Shown piece after piece: positions 24,818-36,575 of a stretch of DNA of 64,000 nt (position 1 is the first letter of the stretch; every line of letters starts with the position of its first letter). The notes beneath the pieces are model-generated. The model was not told the DNA's origin. It saw only the letters and a program-made list of their open reading frames with translations, and searched no databases. Source of the stretch: Coprinus comatus. Its lineage: Eukaryota; Basidiomycota; Agaricomycetes; Agaricales; Agaricaceae. Both the position numbers and the translations under genes were made by a program. The stretch spans positions 1-64,000 of the forward strand of contig JAWPGT010000088.1 in assembly GCA_034638255.1 (NCBI GenBank), read 5' to 3'.

Positions 24818-27414
24818 ATGCCTGACGCTTTTTTTCAATCTACGAAAACTAGGAAGAGAAAAAGAGATACGAATGTTACGAATACTTCAAAATCGCAAAC
24901 TCAATCAGAATCACATATAACTGCTGCTAGAGGAGCTAATGCTACGATAGTCAATCCTAGAACTTCAAATGGAAAAGGAAGAGGAAGAGGTGGTGGTATT
25001 AGTAGAGGGTCAGGAGGAAATAGAGGTAGAGGAGCCAGAGGAGGAGCCAGAGGAGGAGGTAGAGGAGGAACTAATGAACGAGGAAGAGGAAAAGACCAAG
25101 ATGAAGAATTGGAAGGAAGTGAAAGTGGTGATGATTGGGAAGGAATTGAAGATATGGATTTACGTCCTGATGAAATTGATCCAAATGAAAGTGATAATGA
25201 TGAAGATGAAGAAGAAACTCCTGCTGAAAAAAGATTAAGACTTGCAAAGGTTTATTTGGATAGTGTTAAACAATCTCTTGGTATGTTTTTTTTCTCTTTC
25301 TTTTCGTCTTTCTTTCTACATTCATTATAATTCTCAAACTTATGTGGGTTTTTTTTTATTGTAGCGGAAGGAGAATATGATGCAGCTGAAATTGATAAAG
25401 ATTTGATTTCGTCAAGGTTGAAACAAGATGTATTAGAACATTCAGGAAAAGTTCATCTTTTCATAGCTGATTCCATTCCACTTTCACTTCCATTATCATC
25501 TTCCTCCACAACCACAACCACTACGACCCCATCAACAAAAACACCCATAATTCGACTTCGTAATCATCGATATTCAATAACTTCAGCACAAGCAACCGAA
25601 TCTGGGAAATACCTTTTTACAGCTGGTAAAGAAGGTAACATCACAAAATGGGATTTAATTTCTGGTAAAAAAGTAAAAGTCTTTTATAAACAACGTCCTT
25701 CTCCCTCCTCCAATCCCACCAACAACAACTCGATATTCAGCTTGGCAAAAGGAAAAGGAAAAGGCAAAAGAAAAGCAAATACGTCAACTGTACCAAGTAC
25801 CGATGAATCTAAAGGACATACTGATGAAGTATTAGCTTTGGCTATTAGTTCTGATGGAAAATGGTTGGTTTCTGGTGGGAAGGATAAAAGAGTTATTGTT
25901 TGGGATGTTGAATCTGGAGAATGGGTTAAAACGTTTAAAGGACCTATGAATCATAAGGACGTTATTTCCGTACGTGTTTTTTTTTTTCTTTCCGTCCTTT
26001 CTTAAAAGATCGTCTCCCTTCTCCATTTCAACACTTCTCTCTCTTTCTCTCACTGTTCACACTTCACCTTTCACACTTTTTAATATTATACTAACTCTAA
26101 ACGCTTCAAAAACAACCTTCCAGGCATTAACATTCCGTAAACAAACCCATCAACTATTCACAGCTTCATTCGATCGTACATTAAAAATTTATGATTTATC
26201 ACCTTCAGTTATGGGTTATGTTGAAACTTTATTCGGACATCAAGATCATATACTTCAATTAGATTCATTAAGAGGTGATAATTGTGTTAGTGTGGGTGGT
26301 AGAGATAAAACTGTTAGGTATTGGAAAGTTGTGGAGGAAACGCAATTGGTTTTTAGAGGTGGAGGTAGGTCTAGAGTTAGAGAGATTTTGGAAGGTGGTT
26401 TGGGTGCTGATGCCGATGTTGATGTGGATGGAGATGAGGATGGAGATGAGAATATGGATGTGGATGAAGGTGAGAAGAAGAAAAAGAAGGGGAAGGGGAA
26501 AGAGAGAGAAAGAAGTTATTTGGAAGGTAGTATTGAATGTATTGTTATGATTGATGAATCTACTTTTATTAGTGGTGGTGATTCAGGGTATGTATTTATT
26601 ACTTCTCGTTTTTGTTTTGTTTTGGATGATACCTATTTTTGTTGTTAGATCAATTTGTCTATGGACAACTCAAAAGAAAAAACCGATTTTCACGTATCCG
26701 TTAGCTCATGATTTACATACTAGTTATGCACCTGAAGCAGAAGGTGGTGTTGTTCAAACACCTAGATGGATTACTGCTCTTGGAGGATTGAGGTATTCGG
26801 ATTTATTTGTTTCTGGTATGTCTTTTTTTTCTTTCGCATTCTCATATCTTGAAACGCTTGTTCCCTCTTCCTCTTCCTCTTCCTCTTATGAATAAGAATA
26901 TTGACGTGACGTTATTTTTGTTATTATGATCATAGGTTCATGGGAAGGCGAACTAAAACTCTGGAAAATCGATTCAAAACTCAAATCCTTCTCATTCCTA
27001 CATTCATTCTCAATTCCAGGTATCATTAATTCTATTCAAGTTATAACTGTTGAGAAAAATTTTAAACCTACCTGGGCGAAAACTTCTTTATATTCACCTC
27101 CTCATCCTTCGTCATCGGATTCCACTACATCCCCTACTACTACCATCACCAACAACACTAACGCCAATGCTAATGCTAACGCTACTACTGCAAATGGAAA
27201 AGGATTAGAAAATCCTTTGTTGATTGTAGTTGGAACGGGACAAGAACATAAATTTGGGAGATGGTTGAGTGTTAAAGAAGGTGGTGCTGTTAATGCTGCT
27301 TATGTTATTGGTTTGGGTGTTACTATTTCTAATAACACCCTTGGGACACCTGGAACTGTTCAGGAAGTGAACAAGGAAGGGGAGGAGGAGGAGGAAGACC
27401 GGACGTTGAATTGA
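24818..27414 (+). CDS. RRP9: RRP9/U3-55K-like WD40 protein of the U3 snoRNP
   Basis: Five exons, 24818-25280, 25365-25969, 26124-26587, 26649-26815 and 26936-27414, close in phase to 725 aa. The N-terminus is basic (KTRKRKRD), then an RGG-like Gly/Arg stretch and an acidic block, then KRLRLAKVYLDSVKQSLAEGE, a signature I associate with Rrp9. WD repeats include EGNITKWDLISG, GHTDEVLALAISSDGKWLVS, DKRVIVWDVESG, DRTLKIYDLS, DKTVRYWKV and SGSWEGELKLWKID. The family binds the U3 box B/C motif and is needed for early 18S pre-rRNA cleavages in the nucleolus. A charged insert (DADVDVDGDEDG, then KKKKKGKGK) interrupts the propeller, and Ser/Thr-rich linkers make it longer than yeast Rrp9. Confidence 0.87.
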
Positions 27415-29829
27415 TTACAATGTCTACTTACTACTTACGTGTTGAACTTCGTATTTTTTTTTTGTTTGTTTGTAGCTAGCTCTTCTTTTCTTTTCCTTTT
27501 CGTTGTTTGCTTTTTTTTTTTTTGTCATCATACGTACAGTTAGGGGCTACTACATACATATTACAATTTCTTTTAGGTGTTTTGTTTTATCAAGGTATTA
27601 ATGTTCGAGACTTCAAGAAGTTCTTCAAAGAAAATAAACCACTGCACTGCATTCAAATTTGAAACATTCCCCCCCATGTTTCTTTGAAAAAACTTCGGAA
27701 GATTCGTCCCGGAAACCTTAAAAAAAACGAACATAAGTAGAGTTCGAATGACATCAAGCTTCAGCTTCAAAGCTTTCAAGTATGTAGTATGGTTATCGGA
27801 TCTAGTATGAGATCATGAAATCAGAAAAAGTATGATCATGATGAACTATATATGTTGGGTATATATGATATCACCAGACATGATTAATGGTACTAAACTA
27901 ACTTTTTCGGTACGGCCGATGTACCATGTTGTAACATTCTAGATTGTACTTGGGGCTGGAGGTAAGTTACTCCGTGTTAAAGGAACGGAACTTCAGATTA
28001 ACTTGGCTAAGAATAACTAACTTTTTCTTTCTGTAAAGTTTGTTTTAATTAATGGTGTCTGGTGTCAATGTATTCTGAAGAGAGTAGGCACAATCTGAAC
28101 TAAACAGACCTTTTGGTATTTTTTATAAAACGCAAGTTTAATTTAAGTCAAGTGTTTGGGCTCGTAGGTTTGTAATGTATTTATGGCTTCATGGTTTCCT
28201 GGATACCTTGTCGGGTGTATCAGGTGTATCCTGTACGATGGAATTCGAAGCTTAAAGCACTTGAAGAGGGGCTAGGGGGGTACAGATAAATCGTCATAGT
28301 CGTTGCCCTTGCCCTAAGTTCGAAGTTCAAATCGTTCATCCACTTCTAACCAACTAATATAACATAAAAGCTTGAGGCTCTTGAGAACCATGATACTGGT
28401 GATATGATATTGTATAAGTACTAACTTCCAATATTGAATATTTTCTAGTTGTATACACATTTATATTACAGTACATATTATAGAAGCTGACTCGTAAGAG
28501 CAGGCTACTCGGTTATATTAATAGTATGATATTCTGTTGGAGGCACGGACTCCACTGGATGCCGCTGACACAAATATCGAACTCACCAAGTCCAATTCCC
28601 GATTCCTACAAGGTCCGTGTGTCATTCTTCTTACTAATTCTCTTTGCTAATATGTACATACTTACTCTGTTTGCCTCTGAATACAATGATCATCGATCGG
28701 TACATAGCCGGATCATTACCCCACCCTCCCACTCCTATTCATTAAAATCACATGACGTGCGGTTTAAACTCCCGAATCGTTACCTGAGGGATATTCAATG
28801 TACCACGGCTTCACGATATTTGCTCTCCTGCCAGATAGTAGTGTTAGGCAACTACGCTTACTCAACGCTTTTATGCGATCCTTAAAGCTCTCTTATTTTG
28901 ATTACGAGTAGAAAATAGGTTTGAAACATTTGACCTTTGTTCTGAGTTTGGTACACCTCCAAACTGAACAATGGATTCTTTTGAATCGTTCTATAGATTG
29001 ATGTTTGTAGATCTTACTTATACTTATACTATATAGGTTTGCATATAATGGTACGTCTTTTACGCTTTATGTAGTGATACTAAGACTGGGCCCTCTATCA
29101 TTGTTTCAACAGGTGGTTACTAGTAGATAATGGGAGCCAACTGAAGAACTAATGGTTGTTGAATATATGGAGGCGGGGATTGGAGTGTAGGGAGTCAGGG
29201 TGAATTCATCATCATATCACTTGAATTGCTATTTCACGAGATACGGGATGGAATAGGGTTCGTCAATCATTAATCATTGTTCGAAGATTTATCTTCGCTA
29301 TGTTTTCTTATGACATTAGCACGTATACGTATCCAGTGGTTGTCAAGGGTCTACTGCAGGTAAGACTTTTTGTTATACAGCTTGTACTTCTCCTTCGCAA
29401 CCACAACAGCCAGTGTCAACATAGGCGCGCATGCACTTGTTTTTACAGGCCATATTCTATCTCGGTACAGTTGTTATAGTATTCAATCTTTTGTATCTCT
29501 CGAATTTAGTGATTTGGACTCTGCTTTATCAGTATACAAAAAGAAAAAGAAGTAGATAACACCGGATCTATTTTTAGACATAATGAACAACAACGAGTAT
29601 AACATGTCAAGTTGCGTTTCGTTCAACACCATCATACTATCCATCTTTAAATCCATTGCAATATCTCCTTTCAAATCCCAACTCTTATAAAATACTCTTA
29701 TCTCGTCTCGGACCTAAATATTTTCCCAGACTCTGACATTAGAGACTTCCTCCTACCAAGAAGCATCGGGCCACACTTCAAGAACCTTTATTATTACCGC
29801 TCCGACACGACAATAACGCCAGTTTTAAA
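27415..29829. other. 2.4 kb gene-poor interval
   Basis: After the RRP9-like stop there are poly-T tracts (27455-27525) and then AT-rich DNA. A 119-codon frame at 28526-28885 and shorter ones have no recognisable motif or supporting splice context. Confidence 0.4.
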
Positions 29830-31270
29830 ATGACTCGCTTTCATTCTCGACTAAAACTGTCTGCTTCGACTTTATTTGGGCCTTCAAAGAAACAAAATCT
29901 ACTCACGCGTGGGCCATTTTGGCCCCGTCTTCCAAAGACTGCCAGAAAAAGCTACCGGCACACCCGATATACTGATGACGAAAGTAGAAATATACCTCGT
30001 CGCCTAAAAACGACAGAATGTGCATATACAACTGTCAAGCACGCAAAGCGTGATTCTCTTATCATCATGAGGGCTATCTGCAAAGGCGGTACGCATAGAA
30101 TTAACTTTCCTTATCAATACCAATACCGGGAATTTTTTATTATAGAGTATATTCATTATCTACACGGAAAATTAAACCGTATTCGGCAGTGGGAGAATCT
30201 TCCCGTTACTGACAATAGCCTGAGTACGCTTTCATACAATTTTCTCTAACCAGTACAGCAATACTCACTGATGCATCCGTAGGCGAAGTGAGAAATGTCC
30301 ACAATAGCCACGCTGTTGGTATTGTTGACAGGCTAAGGAGGGCGGGAGTTTCTTTCCACGAGTACAGTTTATATTATTATACTCGTACTGGTAAGCGAAT
30401 TGGTAGAATGGGAAGAGAATGTAAGTGTCATAACTACTACTCTTTCCCATTCTTCCTTTTCCTTATGAATGATTTTCCAAAACAGTATGGGATGAAAATC
30501 TTGATATGGAAGATGGTACCGATTACACAGATATTGTCATGCTTGACGGTGAAGATGTTATGATGCGTTACCGCTGTGGTATTCCTGATACTTACTTCAC
30601 CGGGCTTCCTACATGGGATCAAGCTCTAGGGGTTCCCCCATATAGGTTGACTGGTTTTACCATACTAACTCCCTTTGACTATCATCATCATCCATGGGAT
30701 ACTCCTAGAACCAACTTCTACCTACAACACACTGGGATTAACGAACCTTATGACCCAGTTACATCGTTATTGGGTACTACGAATGTAGTCAACAATATTC
30801 AATGGGACTCCAACCAGGCTACAATCTCAGACACCCTTCCAGCACAAGTTGCGAATCAGACATTTCACCAGCCAAACTTGGTCCCAACTGACAATTCCAA
30901 CAACTCAGATACTGCAGAGGATGAGTGGGAAAGCGACGTTGAAAGTATTGGTGCCCATCGGGTCGCAGGCCATCTAGATACAACTCCAAGAGCCCTAGCC
31001 ATCAATAATTATACAGAGAGTATTCAAATTCAAAGCCCGAACCATCTGCATCAAGTTGGGAATCCCGCATCTAGTAATATGCCTATATACCCCGAACGCA
31101 ACGAAGTTCCAATTCGCATCCCCTGGTGGAGCCTCATAAACGCCAACTATGACTACAAGGCTACATCCACTAGTAATGCACCCCACTCAACCACAAATTC
31201 AAATACAAGGAACTTTCAAAACACTCCCAGTCGACGAAGTTCTGATTCGAGCGTGGAGTTTGTTTGGTGA
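29830..31270 (+). CDS. Orphan multi-exon gene, function unknown
   Basis: I do not recognise this protein. The well-supported part starts near 30257 (ILTDASVGEVRNVHNSHAVG after the acceptor GTACAG), runs to the donor GTAAGT at 30421, and resumes at the acceptor before 30485 as LWDENLDMEDGTDYTDIVM; it then stays open to 31270 (FVW stop). The upstream frame 29830-30249 (MTRFHSRLKLSASTL) is a plausible first exon, but several donors would join in phase, so the 5' half is uncertain. Visible traits: an acidic patch AEDEWESDVESIG, an Asn/Thr/Ser-rich tail, and PWDTPRTNFY in the middle. No signal peptide or membrane helix is evident. Confidence 0.45.
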
Positions 31271-32866
31271 CGGTCATGAATGTGCAAAATGAGACTGGAT
31301 GATCCTACACGTTTAAAAGAAGGCATAGCATATAAGCTATTCCATATATATGTGGGTGGGCTCCACTGTGCACTATTTTCCTACCGTCTACCTCGGATAC
31401 TATATGCTGTTACTGCTGCGAAGGAACAGTCTTGTCATTGATGCTCTCAGGCTGAGCTAGCTTACACCGAGTGAGTACAGCAACATTCTCTTGGAGATTA
31501 CGTTGCTTATTTCTGGACTAGATATCTACCTTGGCTATAGGAGATTCATCCAGCTCCCCCAACTTTTTATTGCTCCTTCTCGGATCATGTTCGTTATTTC
31601 TTTCACTGGAGCCTCTGTGGATCTCCATCAAACATTGTTCTAATCGTTTCTCCCATGGTTCATTAACATTCACTTTACCATATGCTCCCGGAGCCTGTTC
31701 CATGAATTACTCTAGATCTAGGCTCTCAAAATGGTTTTTCATGGTTTCAAGTAAAAAGTTTTGCATTTTATGATTTTATCAGGAATCATCTCGATCTGCG
31801 TCCCTTCTGTATTGTGTACTATGATCCTATGTACTCATTTTCTCTAACGTGGACGGCATCATATGGCTAATATGTATCCACTTATCCGAATAATAATGGT
31901 ACACTACGTACTAATGCTGATGGTGATCAATTGAATAACAAACATATTAGCATGTTTACTTTTCGCTCTTAAAGTTAAGTACTTCGTAAGCTCAAACAAA
32001 TGTAAACTAATTCCAGGAATCTTCCAATGTGTGTATGTAGGTAGTATATGTACCAATTAATCTTTTGAAATAGCGATAAAATCTACTAGGTTTAATATAT
32101 AAAAATAAAAAAATAAAACCTCGCTAGCCTGGCAGCGGGGTTACGCCGTTCATCATTAAAAAACCACCTACTTAGTACCAAGTATGTGATGAACAAGAAA
32201 TATACGTCGCCGGAGACAATATCCCGAATCCAGGGATAGTCAATTTTGGTATTACCAGAAGTTCACTTTCAAGCTGTCAATCAGCAATTTTGGTTCGGGG
32301 ATTGGCTTTTCCAGTGGCAGCCTCGATGATCCTGTACCATAGGACTTGCCTTCTGTTACACGCGATGATCAAGACTAAATACAAGATAGGCAAAATGATA
32401 CACAAATTTGCTACCAAAGCATTGTACCCATTTCTAAGATAAGGCTGAACTGCTTTGATGCGTCGTTCTCCTCTGTTGGTTGTAAATGATGGCAGTCTCA
32501 CGGTAAATTACTGATTAGCCGAAGATAAGATTTTTCCTACTCTTGGCTGTGGATTGGTGCGGCTTTCATTGAAAGCTGTTCTACACAAGTAACTTAGCAA
32601 CCAATCCTTGTGTTTTTCCTGAAGCACATGTATCCGCTTCCACATAGTAACATTGTTTATTTCTATGCTTTGTTAGTCTTTATACCAACCATTTTCCAAT
32701 TTCAAACGGTCTGTGATTTGATAGCCAGCTGAAATCAATTCCCGATGTGACGTTCAAAGAAAATGAACATTTATAAACCATCCTTTCTGACGTGGTCTTT
32801 TCTTCACCACTATTTTTTCTTCCAGATTACCCTTCTAAGCTCAGGTACTTCATCGTGTCGCCAGCT
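31271..32866. other. Interval between orphan gene and arm B
   Basis: No gene is firmly supported. A 74-codon minus frame (32277-32501) holds one hydrophobic stretch (LVANLCIILPILYLVLI) but no start context or homology I can name. Confidence 0.4.
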
Positions 32867-34099
32867 ATGGATGACGTACTCAGAACAAAGGTCCAGCATT
32901 TGTTCGAGAAGCAAATGCGCAGGAAGGCACATGTCCCGAGCATTACGATAACTCATCTACTACCTCCTTCTACTATAACACTCCCCGTTCGATTGGGAAG
33001 GGCTAGACCATATGTTCCAAAAATATCCATTGAGTCTGTCAATAATCGACTGACCGAGATTCGTGAAATCCGACATAAGAATATGGGTTTAAGGTAATGA
33101 GAATTCACTTTGATCTGGAACCATGGTTATAGCGTTTCTCAATATCTCATTCTTGCTAGCGCGTACCACTGCATACGACACTGTCACATAAAGGATAACA
33201 TCATCGTTGTAGAAGACGGGAAATTACCCAAAGAAGTCACTCTTGTCATATCCTACGCCACAAGCTATCTACCAACGCATATGTTGGCCATTCAAGGATG
33301 TACCTTGAATGATGATCCCATCAAATTCCTCCCCATTCACGGCCCCTTTCTTGCTGTCGAATGCGTTAGACTCGCACCATTGCCACATCATATCCCGATG
33401 TTGACTAATGGTTGCGAAATTACAGTTCCGGTAATAGGGCCAATGTCCCTTCCATCACCTGATACACTATACCTCATAGTAGACTTTCTTCATTGTAAAT
33501 GCAAGGATAGCGTCCTTCATATATTGCTTCCTGCTACCGGTAGTATCAGCATCCCGGACGCTACGGCCGACTCTGATAGCGAAGAATTTCAATGTTATAC
33601 TAACTTTCTTGTAGAAAAAATCTCTAGTTCTTTGCTTTGGGAACACGTACTTCTTGTTCATGGGGTTTATGCGAATGTTATCGAGTTGGGTGTTGTTGAT
33701 AAAGACTTGTGGGATGTTTTGGATATGGCCTGGAGGTTTTTGTTGCAGGCTATTACAGTTTATTCCAGTGAGCCACTGCAACCGAAATTTACGAACTTTG
33801 TGAACACTCCGCCATCTCCGGAAACACCACCTTCCGATGAAGAAGACGAAGAGTTGTTTTCCAGTTTGTTTACTCAGCAAGGGATGGACAATCAATACAC
33901 TAAAGAGATAGAGGATACTTGGAGGAGGCGAGAGGAGATAGAGGTACTCAGGAGACAGCAGGAGGAAATAAAAGCGAGAATTGCCTGGCTGGAACAAGAT
34001 CAACTTGGATTCCAAGGTGTAAATGCCGAGTGTGACTCCACTTTACTTACAAAGGACATATCAGCCCTACGTAGTACAATGCAGCTTGAGGAAGAGTAG
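32867..34099 (+). CDS. Clp1-like candidate protein (arm B, intact)
   Basis: Two exons, 32867-33093 and 33160-34099 (66-nt GT-AG intron), close in phase to 388 aa; the intron sits at the same site in the broken arm A copy. The core LPTHMLAIQG, FLPIHGPFLAVECVRLAPLP, ITVPV and LPSPDTLYLIVDFLH, followed by HILLP, resembles the pattern I associate with Agaricomycete Clp1 (clampless1) proteins, which act in clamp-cell formation under mating-type control. That assignment is from memory of pattern, not a search. The C-terminus (WRRREEIEVLRRQQEEIKAR) looks like a coiled coil after an acidic linker (PPSDEEDEE). The frame is intact and the gene converges on F-box copy 4. Confidence 0.55.
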
Positions 34100-34411
34100 G
34101 TAGCAATTTTGAAGAGTTTATTTTAATCTTTTATAAATTAGTAACGGACACCAACTTTCCTTCTTGCTTCAACGATATCCACGAGCACTCATAGCACGCT
34201 CTTACGGCTACCTCATATAGTTGCTGTATGATACGTATGGCTGGCCCAGAGACTACTAAGTTATCGCGCCCATTATTACTTGAAAGTGTTGGTGTCCGGT
34301 GCCACAGTTGAACGTTGAACGTTGAATGTTACTAACAAGCTTCTGGATATTTTAACCATTAGCGAAAAATTTCCGAATTTCATCAGGCCATGTCCAAATT
34401 TTTTTTGATCA
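34100..34411. other. Convergent 3' interval, empty-site reference
   Basis: About 310 bp between converging stops. The part near 34130-34190 matches arm A at 12320-12440, directly next to the arm A TIR element, so this is the element-free version of the locus. Confidence 0.45.
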
Positions 34412-36007
34412 TTATTGGATAATGCGCGTTTTTTTCATAGATATCATACTTCCTTCTTCCTCCAATGTTTTCACTAAGCTATTAAGCTGCTCGCTTTGCC
34501 ACGAGTGACGTAGGTCTGCCTCCAAATGGAAATGTTCCTGTAACCCCACCTTTCGGTTATTCATCATCTGAAGAAGTGGATTAAACCATTGGCAATTGTT
34601 GACAAGCCCTTTGAACGTTAGCTGGCGTAGGCCCGGGAGGGGATACGTTCCAATTGGGAGCTTGTTGGAGAGAAATTCGAGTAGTTTTGCCATAATGGTA
34701 TCATCGTCAATGAAAATCCAAAGGTGACGGATTTGTTCTGCACCACTAAAAAGCCGAGAGAGAAAGAGGAAGCACTCTGAGTTACGAGGGAATTTATTTC
34801 TGCGATAACAAAAGATTCTGAACATGGTTGGGGATTTTGGAAGAACACGACACAAGTGGAAAACATTCAAATCCTTGAAATAATATATCATATCCTCAAG
34901 GTGAATGCTTATTTCGAGGCTCTCTAGGATAGGGAGTTTTAAGCGTTCAAGAAATGTAGCAAGGCCTAAGAAGATGTTGATACGAAATGTGCGGAGGTGA
35001 TGATGAGTAGAGCTCAAGTGGTTGAAATCACTAGAGTCTTGTGGGGGGGTGGGTGGTCGGAAGGAGGTCCTCAGATCAGTGAGGGTTCGGATTTGAGCGA
35101 GGATCTTGAGAGTAGACGAGATATCTTCGGCTCCTTTGATCATGAGGGTGGTGATGTTTGATGCAGGGGAAATTCTGATAGTTCCGTGCAGCGTGCCATG
35201 GAGAGTAAGAGTTTGAAGTCGAAGTTGATTCTCGAGATTGAGAACAGGAGGATTAGTCATGCCTTGCACTGAGCGCAAGTAAGCCAGCTCAAGTTGCTCG
35301 AGGTGGCGACAATTCGGAACAACAAGTGATGCCCAAAAGAGAGACGTTGAATCCAGTTTCAATGTCCTAATTTTCTCTGCATTCTTTTTTGCAGTAAGAA
35401 TTGGTAATATTGGATCCGCTGTGCCCTTCTTTGAGCAATCCTCGCGCAGCTCTAGTGCGAGTGGGACCGACCCCACATTAGATAGCCAAAGCTGCAGGAG
35501 CTTCGACTGCCCTTCCACTTTATACTGACGGAGTGATAATCGCAACGTTGACCATAAGCTGGGGGTTGAGTGCACAACTTTATGCCAGTGATAACAAACA
35601 GATGATACTTGGAAAAGAGGTTTTTTGTTGATATTATGATAGACGTGTTGAAAGATTTCTGAAAGAGTTTCAGGGGGTAGGACTCTGGTATTTGATTGTA
35701 GCTCGTTTAACCTCCGTTTATGGTTTGCTTTTTGAGATCGAAGCAAACGTATCTGCTCATCGATTGCGGTACAGTCTTGGTTGATATAAGCGACCTCATC
35801 AGTGGTGGAAGGAAAGGAATGTGGTGCATCGGAGCAGTAAGGACAGCGCGAGTGGCAGTGGCGGCAGGATTTGGCTGTTTCCATGAAATCTTGAACCGAT
35901 GAATCGATGATTGGGATGTCTTCGGCCTTGTCTACGATGTAATGAGTACTAGAAGGCTTCTTATTCCCACCAAGTCCGTCACTCGAAAAGTGTTTTGATG
36001 TTGCCAT
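34412..36007 (-). CDS. F-box/LRR-like protein with N-terminal Cys cluster (copy 4, intact)
   Basis: A single exon from ATG 36007 gives 531 aa. An N-terminal C48-x2-C51-x3-C55-x2-C58 cluster (CRHCHSRCPYC) could bind zinc. A basic, coiled-coil-like helix (IDEQIRLLRSQKANHKRR, about 82-99) leads into the F-box at about 109-155 (LPPETLSEIFQHVYHNI to WHKVVHSTPSLW). The rest is Leu-rich with irregular repeat units (LRLQTLTLHG, LKILAQIRTLTDLR, LKLPILESLEI), probably an LRR-like substrate-binding part. F-box proteins recruit substrates to SCF ubiquitin ligases through Skp1. It is the only intact member of the four copies in the window, and it diverges from the U-family copy B across a shared promoter. 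Confidence 0.82.
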   Translation of the reverse strand: MATSKHFSSDGLGGNKKPSSTHYIVDKAEDIPIIDSSVQDFMETAKSCRHCHSRCPYCSDAPHSFPSTTDEVAYINQDCTAIDEQIRLLRSQKANHKRRLNELQSNTRVLPPETLSEIFQHVYHNINKKPLFQVSSVCYHWHKVVHSTPSLWSTLRLSLRQYKVEGQSKLLQLWLSNVGSVPLALELREDCSKKGTADPILPILTAKKNAEKIRTLKLDSTSLFWASLVVPNCRHLEQLELAYLRSVQGMTNPPVLNLENQLRLQTLTLHGTLHGTIRISPASNITTLMIKGAEDISSTLKILAQIRTLTDLRTSFRPPTPPQDSSDFNHLSSTHHHLRTFRINIFLGLATFLERLKLPILESLEISIHLEDMIYYFKDLNVFHLCRVLPKSPTMFRIFCYRRNKFPRNSECFLFLSRLFSGAEQIRHLWIFIDDDTIMAKLLEFLSNKLPIGTYPLPGLRQLTFKGLVNNCQWFNPLLQMMNNRKVGLQEHFHLEADLRHSWQSEQLNSLVKTLEEEGSMISMKKTRIIQ

Positions 36008-36575
36008 CGTTGAATGTTCTGGCAAGTTGACGTCCTAAATAAAATAGTCAAATAAGCCCGGCTTTTCAATAAATTTGAACCATTGACGAAAGATTCAACC
36101 TCTGTTTATCGTACTTAAGTTGACATTCGCTGTGAAAGCCATTAAATGATTAATCACTAATCACGTATGTCACAACATGTGACGTTATGGTCACCACCAT
36201 ACAACTTGTCACTCGTGCCACGCGAACTTCAATGTTTCAACTTTCTCTCGATGAAGTCAATCTTAAGTCTCCAGCACAATAAAGGCTTCAAAAATTTATC
36301 ATTAATCTCGTATTACTCAGTGAAGGTACTTTTCAAGGCGAAAGTAAAGTGAACTAGTCCACGTTCTGGCTCAACTCTGCCTATTTCAATTTGGACTGGA
36401 CTAGACTCTCAGCTTTCTTTGGGATCACGATCATGAGCTCAGAGGCTGACTAGAGCTTATGATACGATGGCTAGCTAGGATGTGTTGAAATGGGTATATA
36501 TTCATATGCAGCCCTGACTTCCAAAGCAGAATACCAATCCACATCTACACATACTTCTACAAATCTTTGAATATT
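36008..36575. promoter_or_regulatory. Shared divergent promoter of F-box copy 4 and U-family copy B
   Basis: This is the inverted counterpart of 8657-9245. The same blocks are present in the same order, including the near-palindrome TGATTAATCA, while the CRE seen in arm A is interrupted here (GTGACCATAACGTCAC on the minus strand). Confidence 0.45.

Noticed and set aside
28526..28885. 119-codon open frame as a gene
   Set aside because: No motif, relative or splice context is visible.
32277..32501. 74-codon frame with one hydrophobic stretch
   Set aside because: Alone, without intron signals, homology or start context; hydrophobic runs of this size arise by chance in AT-rich DNA.
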